A DNA stretch of 64,000 bases from Sisyra terminalis (Eukaryota > Arthropoda > Insecta > Neuroptera > Sisyridae): contig OY292275.1 of NCBI GenBank assembly GCA_958496175.1, forward strand, positions 28,931,001 through 28,995,000. The letters run 5' to 3'. Under the pieces are notes generated by a model. The model had not been told where the DNA came from and made no database searches. It saw nothing but the letters and a program-made list of their open reading frames with translations. The position numbers and the translations under genes were made by a program. Within the stretch, counting starts at the first letter, position 1. Every line of letters starts with the position of its first letter. Positions 26,366-38,692 of this stretch are shown here, piece after piece.

Positions 26366-28254
26366 CTGAAATGAAACGAAAAAAAAATCAATTCCATCAA
26401 TTGCAAAATGAAGTCTCAACTTATAAAGTATCGTTTTGAAAGCTTTATAATAGTTTCTCATATATCAAGAACAGCATGAAAGAAAACCTTACAAATCCCT
26501 CTGAGACCAAAATCGTAAGAAATAGACTTTTTGACAATTTAAATGAATGCTCTTTTCTTTTTGATTCCATATTTATGATACGAGAAAATACATGAGGTCG
26601 AAAGAAGATAAACAAGAAACTTTTTAAAGAATTGTAAATCATATTATGTAACTAAAATCACAATAAAAAAAATCATGTCTGTTTACAAAATACTATATTG
26701 TTCCAATCATAAAACAATGTGATACCTTTTAATACTATTTAAATTCGATAAAGTAAGTGACAATATAATATTTTGTGACATACATGTACGTAAGGCTATT
26801 GAAGAATTATCAAAATAAAATGTAGCTTTTTTCTATTCAGGTTCTTAAAAACTATTAAATAATAATTGCTATTAATTATTTACTAAAGGCAAGTTTTGGA
26901 TCGTTCGATCATATGCCCGACAACGAAGTCAATAATTTTTAAGGACCATTTATGAATTACGGAAAAACTAATTCTAGGGAAAGTGGGTTTATTTTCTTAG
27001 CTTTTCTATTCTCATGTACAAAAATAAATATTATTTTATCTTACAAAGAAGAGAAGAGAGGAGAATCTAAAATATCTAAATTTGTCTTACTCAATTTATG
27101 AACGGCCTTTTATTGTTTTTAAATTTTCAATGTGAACACTTATCAAGTTCACATTGAAATTGCAGTTTTTATAAAATAATACTACCTTTACTTAAAAAAA
27201 AACAAATTGAAGAGGGATCTAGCACAAGTCTACTAATAATAGTGATAATAGTAGAATAATTAGTAATATCCTAACAGAAACATGGATTTGAGAAGGGTAA
27301 AATTGCGTATTTTGATAAATACATAACTATATTTTTTTGCATTTCTTTTCGATATTTTTTCTGATTATAACTTTACTAAGTTCAAACCATTCACAATATG
27401 TTATATATATTATATGTTATATATTTATATATCACCATAGCGCTTTTTTGATTTTTTTGAACTGGTTCTGGTGAACCAATAAGAGGGTTTAATTTCTAAA
27501 AACAAATACCCAGAATAACTAAAACTGCCGAATTTAAATAACGTAAAAGGTTTGTAAGAAGATTTATAGAATTATCAACAAATTTTAATTTTATTCTTTT
27601 AGCTTAATACAAAATTTATTTTACGTACAAAAAAACATCTGACAAAAGAGAAGATAATAATAAATTGTAGCCAAAACGCTGTTTAGCTAATAAGATTTAA
27701 ATACAAATTTTAGCGGAAAAACTTGCACTATAATTGAGGTATACAATTATTTTTTTTCACCTCATTTTGATTACTTGTAACATTCTAAATGTATTAACCA
27801 CTTGTTTAGTTCAATGTTTCCTATACGACAACGTCATTTTTAAAACTCTTTCATCGCAATATAAAATATTTTTTTGCAGTTTACAAAAACATTACTAATA
27901 AAAAATTGGAAAAGTGGATCCAAGCATGCTGTATATCGTACTCTATTAAGTAAATTATATACGGAATGGTTAACAAATGAAACTCTAGAAAAACATGGCG
28001 TATTTGTTGGCTCTATTCATCGACGTTGAATCGTCAACATTTATAAAAGTATTGAAGATAGAAAAGTCCCTTTAAATTAAAATGAATATCATAAAACTAG
28101 AATATGTGACCTAATTCAAATATTTGGGAAACACCATCAATAATGATGAATATTTCACTAAAAAAAATAACGACTATCTAGCTACGGCAAAAATTGCATT
28201 TAACATTAAAAACATTTTGTAAGTTTAAAAATTAAAATTGAAAATTCGGAAAGT
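26366..28254. other. Intron 2, start
   Basis: A/T-rich intron holding only the small hairpin at 27126. The 65-codon minus frame at 26445 is chance. Confidence 0.5.
27126..27158. repeat. Small perfect hairpin
   Basis: A 12-bp stem (TTCAATGTGAAC with its exact complement) closes a 9-nt loop in intron 2. It is too short and unsupported for a microRNA call. Confidence 0.5.
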
Positions 28255-28480
28255 GACAGTGTAATGATCGGAAACATGGACTTTTCGGAATTAAAAAAGA
28301 TCAAAGATGTAGAGAATTTCTGGTGCTAGAAAAATCAAATGAATGGAACGTTCAAACATCGAAGTAATGAGAAAACGGACTCTTATTGAACGTCATAGAA
28401 GGACAATTGAAAGTGTCACGAAAAGAAAAAAATTTGAAATCTTGAAAAAAGGACTGTCTTAATCTGAAAATAGATCCTAC
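28255..28480 (+). pseudogene. Weak non-LTR reverse-transcriptase tail remnant
   Basis: A plus-strand frame reads SETWTFRN, later SNIEVMRKRTLIERHRR, with stops between. This order resembles the end of some LINE reverse transcriptases (GSETWTL ... NEEV ... L). The resemblance is short and no more of the element is clear. Confidence 0.3.
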
Positions 28481-28886
28481 TGGAAATGGATTAAACATGC
28501 TACACATCTAAAACCCCTTCTTACCTTTTAAAAGCTACGCAAAAACTCAATAAATATAAACCTCTCAATTCATGGAATTATTAAATAAAAATTTTCTAAA
28601 TTTCTGAAAAATTGAAAAAAACATTATCCTCATCCATCTATGAAGAATTTTACTCAGAATAGACCATAAAATAGAGTAAACTGTTGTAGTAAAACTATAA
28701 ATACGTGAAAAACAAAATCCTTTATAATACAAAAAAAAAACTAGAGGTGTCTTGGGATACCCGTCAAGCAGGTAAGCTCTTAAGTAATCTGATATTAACT
28801 TTATTTGGTTATGCCAAATAAACAAAAGAACGAAGGAACATTGAAATAATCAAATGATAACAGTAATCATATTAACAATAGCCCAA

Positions 28887-29059
28887 ACTAGTGACGACCC
28901 GTGAAATATTCACAGCCAACACTGACAAATAACAAAAATTGACAATTGAATGAAATCGAAATGACAGTTGAAACAAATCAGTTAATTCAAATTTGAGGCA
29001 GTGATTATTACATTTGGTTTTCACTCAAATGTTTTTCTTTTGTTTCCATCGCATACGTG
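28887..29059 (+). repeat. Unnamed repeat R, copy 1 (partial)
   Basis: It shares words in the same order with copies at 31.9, 43.8 and 56.5 kb: CCGTGAAATATTCACAG, ACACTGACA, GAAATCGAAATGACAGTTGA, TTCAAATTTGAGGCA, ACATTTGG. It is cut on the right by the TTAA element starting at 29064. No coding potential. Confidence 0.55.
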
Positions 29060-29063
29060 TTAA

Positions 29064-29553
29064 TCCTCCCGTACCTATAGGTACGTATTTAGTACATACT
29101 ACCTTTAAAAATTTTCTAATAGTTTATCAAAAAATCCACTGTAAATTTGCCAATTCAATTAAACATTCATTAGTATGGGGTACTTTTACGTATGCTTTAG
29201 TTTTGCATTCTTAGCATCATACACAACAGTTATAAGGCATGATCGTTTCGTGTCTTTTTCTCATGCATATCGTGAGTCAGCATGTGTTGTAGAGGAGCTC
29301 AGCTGAGATTAACTGAAATATTTTATTTTGGAGATTGTGAGAGGAATACTCAAATAAACTGCTATTTCTTATAAATATAATTAATTATAATTATAATAAC
29401 GATAATAATTGATGATTTTCAACTTAAACTATGATCAGTTGAAACATATATTATAAAAATTCAAATATTTCAGAATATTAAACGTTTTTTTGAAATATTG
29501 TAGTAAACATGTGACTGTATCATGCATTGTATTTTAACACCGAATCGGGAAGG
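29064..29553. mobile_element. piggyBac-type MITE, copy 1 (490 bp)
   Basis: It is flanked by TTAA at 29060-29063 and 29554-29557. Ends are TCCTCCCGTACC on the left and, in reverse complement, CCTTCCCGATTCGG on the right. TTAA duplication with C-rich ends is the hallmark of piggyBac elements. The interior shares long words with the 40.3-kb copy (CACTGTAAATTTGCCAAT-type and TCAACTTAAACTATGATCAG). It sits inside the first copy of the unnamed 560-bp repeat. Open frames inside are chance. Confidence 0.65.
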
Positions 29554-29557
29554 TTAA

Positions 29558-31861
29558 TAATTCTAGGGATACATGATATAGGTATACTATTTCTACATGA
29601 TATGATGATGATCTCGATAATCTGATGACGATCTTAAACCTTATCGTGCGTTTTATTTTTTCTCAGTTAACTCTTTCCTTATGTTCGTGTTAAAATAACT
29701 TTGCTCTAAAGTTTCTTAAAAGAATATAATTCTACATTTCCTTAATCGTTCTTAGTTTCATCATTAATCGTCCATTCTTAGTTTTATGGTATCTGCTGCC
29801 TATAAATCTTAATACACTATATACATATTACGAATTATTCAATAGTTATGCTTATTTTGAAGATAGTTTTAGGAAAACGTTTGTTAATTTTTCTGAAGAT
29901 TGCTTTAGTAATAATATAAACTACATATTTATTTCATCGTATTCGTACATATTCAGTGTAATCAGTGATAATAGAGTACAAACGAACGCTGGAGGCTTGT
30001 GAACTGTTCAACTTCTGTTATCTACTAATGTGAACAGGTAGGTATTTGTAAGGCATTGCAGGTATTTTCTATTTGTCTATTTCGTAATCTCTGTTTAAAC
30101 ATTAATAACACTTTATCGTTCATAATAGGTTCAAGTAATAAATACTAACACTAAAACAACACTGATACATTCATACTTTACATGAAAATAATTTAAAAAT
30201 TATAGTCAAAATAAACATGAACTACTTAAACTTTTATTGTGAAAAAAAAAATCAATTTTCCATATACCCTTTAATACCCGGTATTATTTCCCGTTAAATT
30301 ATTTATTGATAACAACAACAATAAAGAAAATATAATTTTACAATTTGAACTTACTTATATATAACGATACCAAGGTATACCCACATACATCTTTTTTATT
30401 TTCTTTTGCTGTATGATTACTATAAAAAAAAGATAACGTTGAATGAAACAAGCCTAGTTTTTATAACGGGTTTTGGTTCAATAGATGAACTCAATTCTTC
30501 GTATCCAGTTTTCAACTCCAATTTGAATAAAATCAATGTTCATAAATTGCCATATATATAAACCTCCGTTCATTAATGCAAACGTTAAACTAAAATTTTT
30601 ATAAATTCAACAGAAAATTGCTGAAATAAATATTACATTTAGCCGCAATTGAATAAATCACAAAAATGAGGAAAAAAACGGATTCCTACATATTGCATAA
30701 AAGCATATTCACATAGATAAAAGTATCTAGATACAGACATAAAGAATAATTTAAAAAAAAAATGAAATATGATAGGTTCGAATTTTTCAAATAACAATTT
30801 TCATTATCTATTTTCAAATGCGTAAGCATTGTGTTGAAGTTACTTAAGTATGTATTCTTACTCAGCTTTTTTATATTATGACTCGTATAGAAACTACCAA
30901 ATGAAGTCAAGTATATTTTTAACTGAAATAAATTTTTAAAGAACATTTTTTTTCAATATCGTAAATCTATTTATGTCTGCTAGAAAATCTTTTGTAAATA
31001 TTTAATATATATATGAAATTTAAAGCGTTCGCATAAATGTTTGCGAAAATGATAAACAATTCCTTCCGATATTTATTACAGTACAAATATACGTTAAAAA
31101 AGTACATATTACAAAACTTAAATACTCAACTAGAAATTGATGCTCAATTATTTAATAACTATCTTTTATTAACCAAAAGTGGTAAGTAATATATGCAATA
31201 TATTATGAAAAATTAAAATAATTTATTTTCAAGACATAAATCAGTTTTAATTAGTCTTTTAATTTGTATGCGCTTTGATATTTACTTTAATATATCTATT
31301 TCTAGCTCCACACAACAAAAAGTCAAAATTCTTAACTATTTTTCCAATATGCCACCGAAACCGATATAAATGTGGGGATTTCAATCGTTTAGATTAGGAA
31401 ACTTAACTTTTTGTAAAGATGTTATATCTCGCTTTAGAAGAAGCTTGTTTTTTGTAAGGTTCAATTTTTCACCACTTATAATTTGCAAGTTTATGTTGTT
31501 TTTTTGATACAACATTTGATAGTTTATGTTGTTTCATTGGGAAGGAGGATTGATAGATGCAGAAAAAATCTCAAGAGTCAATTTTTATTATTTTGAACCA
31601 GCCTCCAAGACGTAAGGTATGAAACAGTCCTATAAAACATTGATATCTATAAACTAATTTACAACTCCAATTTTCAGATCTTTTTAAAGGAAGAATACTA
31701 TCTGATAGATTTATGGTACCTTTTAGTATTTGGATGTTCTTTAATCTTCAATAATTACTCCTTAAATTTGAGGTATGTTAAAATTTACGAAAGAGTTCAA
31801 TTTACTTGATTATTATAGTAATAGCTGCGATTAGGTAAATTATGATAAAAATTAATGTACG
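29558..31861. other. Intron 2, 29.6-31.9 kb
   Basis: A/T-rich intron. The 86-codon minus frame at 30686 is low-complexity chance sequence. No element recognised. Confidence 0.5.
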
Positions 31862-32425
31862 ACAATAAACTGTTATAGAAAAAAAAAGTGTGTTCTGATG
31901 GACGTATGTAAGAAATTAAACGTATTTGTAAAAGTTTAGTTTTTTTCTGAAAATAAGTATAAACCGTTCTTGTTTTAAAACTATAAATCATTATGATAAT
32001 AAAATTATAATAACTAACCGTGAAATAATCACAGTCGACACTGACACAACTGACAATTGGATGATATCGAAATAACAGTTGAAACAAATGACAACAATCA
32101 GTTAATTTAAATTAAATTTGAAACATGAAGACTTAATATTTATTTTAGCTCAGTTATAAATTCATAATTTTTTTGAAAACGACGAATATTTAATTCGTTG
32201 CTACGAAAAGGAAAATTAATTTATCAAATTAAAAAAACATAAAATATACTTTTGGTTTTAAAAAAGATATATTATCTCGCGCCGTTGGCATGGTTCATAT
32301 TTTAGATATAAGAGAAATTATCCGATTGTCCACATATGCGGTTGCATTTTATTAAGTTCAATCTAGATTTGTGCACTGTTCTGTACTGTGTAAACGTAAC
32401 AGCCCAAATCAATTTCCGTAATTAA
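31862..32425 (+). repeat. Unnamed repeat R, copy 2 (longest intact)
   Basis: About 560 bp. It starts near GTGTGTTCTGATGGACG, passes AACCGTTCTTGTTTTA, CGTGAAATAATCACAG and GATATCGAAATAACAGTTGA, and ends near GTAACAGCCCAAATCAATTT. The same blocks in the same order occur in copy 3. Terminal repeats and target duplication were not found, so its class is unknown. A 96-codon minus-strand frame over it is chance. Confidence 0.6.
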
Positions 32426-33479
32426 TTTATTATCAATTCTGTTATATCTGAAAATTTTAACGTTTGTCCTAAAGTACAAAAGGATTTCTTCATTGAAAAC
32501 GTACCGTGAAACATTGTTTAAGATTACTAGCATTAGAATGTGAAATTAACGCTACTTTTGCGGTAATGTTTTTCTATTATTGTTTTTGATGGCATGGTAT
32601 CTAAATTTTTATTTAACCCAAACAGCAGTAGTATTAGAAAAAATAGTACTGATAGTTCTTGTTTTTAAATTTTATGTGAAAATAAAATGAATTAAGTCAT
32701 AAATTTGTTTCCTAACTAACAAGCAATTGTTGGAAAAAAAAATTCCAAGATATAAACCACAAGTTCCTCTATATATTTTATTTTAATGTAATCATTAAAT
32801 CATTCCATTATTTAATTCATCGTAATTTTGAAAGGAAATTCATAGAAAAAAGTAATATCAACATTTAACACTAATTAAATATATTATGTAATTGTTGAAA
32901 TTGATTTTTATTTGTAAATGTATTTTAAATACATTTAAGGTAGTTAATTTTCTAATTTTAGATGTTTCTAGCAAAAACATGTCAGTTAAGCTTACATTCT
33001 GTTAGAGTAATAAAGTCATTAGATACTAAAAACAAATCAATCAAAGTCAAATTAAAAATAATCTAACGGTTAGTGAAAAGGGTAATTTGGTGTAGGTAAG
33101 CATGTAATTCAAATTGTAACTACATTTTTCTAGAAGTAAATGATATTCTTGCAACAAGATTGTTAACCATTTTAATTTTTCATCCAGATGTTAGAAAAAT
33201 ATTATTTCATAGCGTATTTCAATTAACTGTACGTTTTACCACCATTAAAAACCCCTGAGAATGACATAATTTGTTTTAAATTAAAAACAGAGTTGTACAT
33301 TTTGCTGAGTTTTTTCAGCCCCTATTAATTAATTTTAATTGATTTGAAGACGTGAGTCTTGCAATAAACATACAGGGCAACGATTAGTGTCGCTGTTAAA
33401 ACGGAAAAATAAGTTCAAACCACGAATAGTCTTGAGTCAACTAATGTTTATCTAATCCGTGCCTGGATAGTCCACGTTA
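32426..33479. other. Intron 2, 32.4-33.5 kb
   Basis: No gene or element recognised. Confidence 0.5.
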
Positions 33480-33720
33480 TGTTGTTTCTAGATTATTTAT
33501 GTCTCATAAAACTCGTCGAGTTACTGGTATATTGGCTGTGGTGGCGAAAACGAAGTGTTTGACAACAACTAAGAACGACAGCAAAAGCAACAGCAGGTCT
33601 CGCATAACTACTTCACCTCAACATCATCGGCATCGATGACGTCGAACGAACTAGGAACCACTATCCCGTACGTCTCAAACATTGGCCAACCAACATCGTA
33701 ATTTATTGTTTTCTCAAAAT
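33480..33720. other. Low-A/T island in intron 2
   Basis: The base composition rises sharply in G+C (for example GACGTCGAACGAACTAGG). One minus-strand frame is open for about 45 codons, including YDVGWPMFETYGIVVPSSFD and an acidic end, and reaches a possible donor GAG|GTGAAG. Joined to exon 3 it would stop, so any transcript from here would have to start at Met48. It could be an alternative first exon/promoter, an unrelated exon, or a transposon scrap. Confidence 0.3.
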
Positions 33721-34075
33721 ATAACCTTATTCCATGGGTACTATATTTATAAACATCAAATCAAATTTAATTGGCTCCGTAGAGAAATACAAGCAATTCT
33801 CTTGAGAGTATAATAAAAGTAATAGGGTGGTTATTTCAAGACCATCACCGAACTGAACGCTACATCTTTCTAAATAGAGTCTACCTTATTTCAGAAAATA
33901 TTAATTTTTTGTTTCTTCTCTATGTACTTTCGTATTACAAAATTTAAACGATCCATCACTAAAATTCAATAATTTTATTGTCAAATATAAATAACTAATT
34001 TAATACAAACAAAACTCTTAAATAAAGTGTTAAAAATAAATTAAAAAATTGTCAAAGAAGAAATTGGGCACGAGC

Positions 34076-35285
34076 AGAGCTGCTAAAATACTTTTGGATA
34101 GTATCTAGATACTAGATAAGTAACTAGTTTAAAAAGTATCTGAAGTCATTTTGGGTATCTAAGTCTAGATACCCGTAAAAAAGAAACTGGAATTCTCATT
34201 TAAGCTAGATTTTAAGACACACAAAAACATACTTTTTTCGTTACTTTATATAATATGTATGTGCTAAGTTTCATAACGTATTAGGTGCAGTTGTTAGGTA
34301 ATCTGATAATGTATTTCTTATCTTTATTAATTCAGGAAAAACGAAAGTATATAATTTGTCTAAAACCCTGTAAACACAATACGCTTTTAAAACGATATAA
34401 GATTAATAATATAAAAAGAGGTAAAAATTTAGTCTTATAAAAGAAAACAAGATAAACTTGATACTTAAGCTACTTTGCAAGTCTTCTTAGTTACTTTACA
34501 TGCAAGTCATTTTTGCCCAAAAATAAAGGAACTAAAATACAGTAAATTAGATACTTTCAAGTAACTAAGACACTTTTTTTCTGTCAGTTTTGAGCACCAG
34601 TATAACAATTATGGAGCTATTATAAAAATAAATAAATATATAATATAAATTCAGGTGTAGGAGGAGAGAGAGAGAATATAAATTCAGTTATGGCTGTTTC
34701 GAATAGAACATCTTGAGGAACAAAGCTACCATCAAAAAATATCTTAGTTACTTCACAGTAACTTAATTACTTTAAAGTATCTAAGATACTGTATCTTAAT
34801 TCCTTTATTTTTTGAAAAAAATAACTAGTATCATAGGTACTTTTTAAATCAACTGTATCTTATAACATAAAAAGTATCTTAGATACCAAAAAATACTTAG
34901 ATACCGAGAGATTCAATACGGAGTTTTATTTTATTTTGTTCTATAAGATTCAATTTATCCCTTTTAAATTAACTTTCTGTCCTTTTTTAAGTGTGTTGCG
35001 TTTACAGGCGTTTAGACATATATTTTTTTCTCCTTTTTCTTATATGAATAAAGATAAAAAATACATTATATGATTACCTTATAACTTTACCTAGTAAGTT
35101 ACGAAACTTAGTACCTACACAATATACAAAGTAAATAGAAAAATATTTTTCAAGTATCTTAAAAAGTAACTTAAGATAAGTATTTAAGTTCCTTTTCCTT
35201 AGTAGTAAGTAACTTCGGATACTTTTTCAAAAAATAACGTATTTAGTATCTAGATACTTTCCAATAGTATCTATATTGTTGAGGA
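34076..35285. mobile_element. Foldback/TIR element rich in GTATCTAGATAC
   Basis: Ends form inverted repeats of at least 65 bp (left CTTTTGGATAGTATCTAGAT; right arm gives CTATTGGAAAGTATCTAGAT). Inside, words such as AGTATCT, AAGTAACT and TCTAAGATAC recur in both orientations, so much of the element can self-pair. This resembles insect hAT-like foldback elements with AAGTATCTAAGATACTT motifs; the superfamily call is tentative. A short GA-rich microsatellite (GGAGAGAGAGAGAG) lies at about 34661. No transposase remains. Confidence 0.6.
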
Positions 35286-37229
35286 CTATAATGGATCACG
35301 ACAATTCCCAAAATTGTAATTGAATATTTCCAAAAATTATGGTTTACGACGGTTGGCTGTAGTATACAAAATGTTTTAGTTGGTCATCGTTATTAAATAA
35401 ATTAGAAAACAAGATATATGCAAACTTGGTTATATCTAACGATATTGAAAATGTTGAGACATTTTGATTTATAATTAATTGATAATAACCAGTAATACGC
35501 GGTGTAGGGATAAGGTTATTGAAGGTATTCAATTGCATTTCAACAAACTGATGCTATAAATAGAAAATATTTAAAACTGAACTTTTATAATGTGCTTTTA
35601 TTTTGTAAGAAATTCAGAAATTTTAAATATTTTTATATGTATCTATTATGTCATAAAAATATAGACATGAATTGTTTTTGCGGAATTATTTCACGGAATT
35701 TTTTAATTTTGTTTTTCTGATTCACGTAAAGTGATGAAAAATCCTTCAAAACATTTATCAAGTTATTCAATAACGTTTCAAAATATGCAGTATTTATCTA
35801 TTGTGGTTTCTGATTTAATTGTGACTAAAAAAAGAAAACTCAAAAAGGCAAATTACTGGATTCCTGATTATTTGAAGGTAACGTAGGTAACGAAAAAAAG
35901 GAAGTTAAGTTGTAGGAATCCTAAAAACTGAATCGTAAAGAGTTTTTGGACCTACAAAAGAAAGGGTAAATCTATTTTCAAAAATCTATTTTTTTCTTAA
36001 AATAGTTTTACTGTATACTTCGAGAAAACAGAGGTATTTTATCTATGTTTATCATGAATACCCTTTGATGCAGAATGGAAGGTATTTTTTCTGTCTACAC
36101 TTATCCGGGAAATCCTATAAAAAAATTCTTTACTTTCGTTAATAACACAAACAACTAAGTTTAAGGATGATAAATAAAGATTTTAGTTATTAATGAATCC
36201 ATTCGATAGAATTAAATCATATCGATTTAATATAAAACAATATTTTTGTCCAGATCATTGTTTCTCAATTTGAGGAAATCAATTGAGCCAATTGACTATC
36301 ATAAATTGCTGCTGTATTTTGCCAAAAATAAAGTATGAACTCGTATGCATTTTTAAAAAAATAATTATATTTTGACAAACTTTCACTATTAACGAATGAT
36401 TATTCAATAATCTAACAAGTATTTCCCATATGTAAAATACTATTAATTACCGTCAGAAAGAATTAAAGAAGTACGCTTGTTTTTGAACGGAAGTCGTTAT
36501 TTTCGTAATAAAATAACTAGTCTTTAAATATTACCGGTTTTAGCGTAAATAAATTTCTATTTTAAAGCAAAAGAAAATTAAATTTAATTACTACTACGCT
36601 AAGAAACTTTTCGACGATTTAAATCATTATTGAACATTGTTTTTATTTACGTTTTTCCACAAACATAAGAAAGAGATAGGTAACTGTACCTACATATACA
36701 TGTATATTAAAAAGTATAACAGTTTACTATAAACCAAAATATAGATCTTTGTTTATTTTATGTAGGTATTCATTTTACTTGTGCAATGTAAACGGATGTT
36801 GAAACTTTAAAGTGAAAGCTTTTTGTAGTGTATTTTTATTTTATTTTGAAAAATATAAATCTAATTTGGAGTCAGATGTAAGACGTTAATAAAACAACTT
36901 TATAAATACAAATTTCCTCCCTTTTTCTTATGTTCATTTGAGTATTTTGTCACTCAAAGAAATTTGTCACTAGCAAAGAGAATATTTAAAAAGATGGATT
37001 AACAAAGAAAAATTTCACCATCAAGTACATTAAACCACGAACAATTAATTACATAAAACGGTGTTTTTCCTATGGAAAATATAAGCAGGACAAAATAATA
37101 CGGAAAACTATAGTTTCGACAAAAGGCATGTTTTAACATATTTAAAACTGTAGATAATTAGTTATTTGGGCGCTGAGGTGTTCATTACCTAAAATGTAAT
37201 TGTAATGATAAAAAAATGCTACAGGCTTA
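35286..37229. other. Intron 2, 35.3-37.2 kb
   Basis: The 64-codon minus frame at 35344 has no recognisable feature. Nothing else seen. Confidence 0.5.
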
Positions 37230-37325
37230 TACAAACGACGCATAAGTTACTTTATCATATTAAAATGTAATATATTTTAGTTCTTTTTTTCAGGATTATA
37301 AAGTAAAATCTTTGAAGATTTAACT

Positions 37326-38577
37326 ATGAATAAATTTTCAACTGAAGATAGGGTGAAGATAACTGAACTTGGTTTTAAAAATAAACATTCAATTATTATT
37401 ATCACAGATATTCTATATGTGCCATTTCAATATTTGGCATTCTTCTACTAAGCCAACGATTACTAACTTGGTGAAGCGTTTTCGAAAACAGGATTCTTTT
37501 TCTGGTAGGTCTCGATCTGGACAAGGTCTCTTGGCACTTTTACACCTGAAAATACAGTAAATGTTCAGCGTAGTATTGAGAAATATCCAACCACATCGAC
37601 TAGAAGACGTTCTCAAGAACTTGGAATCTTACAGAGGTCGTTGCAGCGGATTCAAAGAGGCTTGAACATGGCACATACAAGGTGCAGCTAGTGCAATCTA
37701 TAAACCATTAGGCTTGCAACAACGGCTAAATTACCTTGTCAGATTTCAGCAAATTGCAAGATTTTACATCAAATTTATTCACAACTTGGTCACGATAGAT
37801 GAGACCCATTTTCATTTGGACGAACATGAGCATTAACGGAAAAAGAGATTTTGGGGTACCGAAAGTCAGATAACATTCATGCAAATCAATTGCACGGATT
37901 ACAGTATGATGTGCAGTAACCTCAGAAAGGATTATTGGGCCTCACTTCTTTGAGTATCCTGATGAAAATGCAGTTACTGTAACTAGTGAACGATATAGAG
38001 AAATGCTGCAAATTTTTGTTCAGCCTGAGATAGCAAATATGGCAGAAACAACTGCACAAACGGCTAAAGTAGTGGTTCTTAACTTTCTTGGAGGTACAAC
38101 TCCCCTCACTTTCATATGGGTATTCACCGAGCTTTTCTTACGTGGAAAAATAAAATATGGTTTTTTTCAAATTGAAAACGTATGTTTATATTTATACCTA
38201 AGTTGTGGGTTGGAGGTGTGACTTGACTTACGCCAAACTCGGGAAATTGACTCACCGAGCCCCTGGGGTTCGGTTGAACCCAGATTAAGAACAATTGAGG
38301 TAGAGTCATTAGGCAAATTTTAACTGCAATGTTTCAGATCGAATATTTTCTCAAAATTTTGTTTTTAGGGCCTCCAAGATCACCTGATTTATTATAACGT
38401 TTATACAAGGTTTATGTAAATTAGCTTCGAACTATCCAACTTAAAACAAACGTACAGAAGGAAATTAGATTCATAGTCTTAGATGCTACGAAATGTCATG
38501 GAAAATGCCTTCCAAGAGCTCGAGTTTGCGAAGCTGAAAACGGAGCCCATTTATGTGACACGATTTTTCATTCATAA
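37326..38577 (+). pseudogene. Tc1/mariner-like DDE transposase pseudogene
   Basis: Frames joined by eye show the family in order: an N-terminal helix-turn-helix part (MNKFSTEDRVKITELGF), RRSQELGILQRSLQRI, the catalytic DETHFHLDE (usually DEAHFHL), GPHFFEYPDENAVTV, RYREMLQ, ETTAQTAK (family DGATAHTA), then PPRSPDL with the last catalytic Asp, and the ending ENGAHLCDTIFHS. At least three frameshifts and several stops break it. A hAT MITE (38070-38297) lies between the ETTAQTAK and PPRSPDL blocks. The enzyme would be nuclear and cut at TA sites; it is not functional. Confidence 0.8.
38070..38297. mobile_element. hAT-type MITE, copy 1 (nested in Tc1/mariner)
   Basis: The left end is TAGTGGTTCTTAAC and the right arm reads CAATTGTTCTTAAT, with conserved interior words (CACCGAGC, CCCCTGGGGTTCGGTTGAACC). 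The 228-bp length and CAGTGGTTCTTAAC-like ends match a widespread hAT MITE. Flanking octamers GGCTAAAG and AGGTAGAG agree at 5 of 8 positions, a decayed duplication. Copy 2 lies at 52.6 kb. Confidence 0.75.
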
Positions 38578-38692
38578 TAAAAATTAAATTGTAATTTTTA
38601 AGCTTTGTAAACACAAAAGAACTAATAAAGTACATGAGTTTATAAAAAATATATTTTATTTTAAAATGGTAAAGCGACTTATGCACCATGTA

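Larger units (their letters stand above)
37232..38690 (+). mobile_element. Tc1/mariner-superfamily transposon, inactivated
   Basis: Inverted ends (left CGCATAAGTTACTTTATCAT; right arm TGCATAAGTCGCTTTACCAT) extend about 45 bp and sit next to TA at 37230-37231 and 38691-38692. Without the 228-bp inserted MITE the element is about 1.23 kb, normal for this superfamily. It carries a broken transposase gene on the plus strand. Confidence 0.75.

Noticed and set aside
27126..27158. microRNA precursor
   Set aside because: The stem is only 12 bp, well short of a pre-miRNA.
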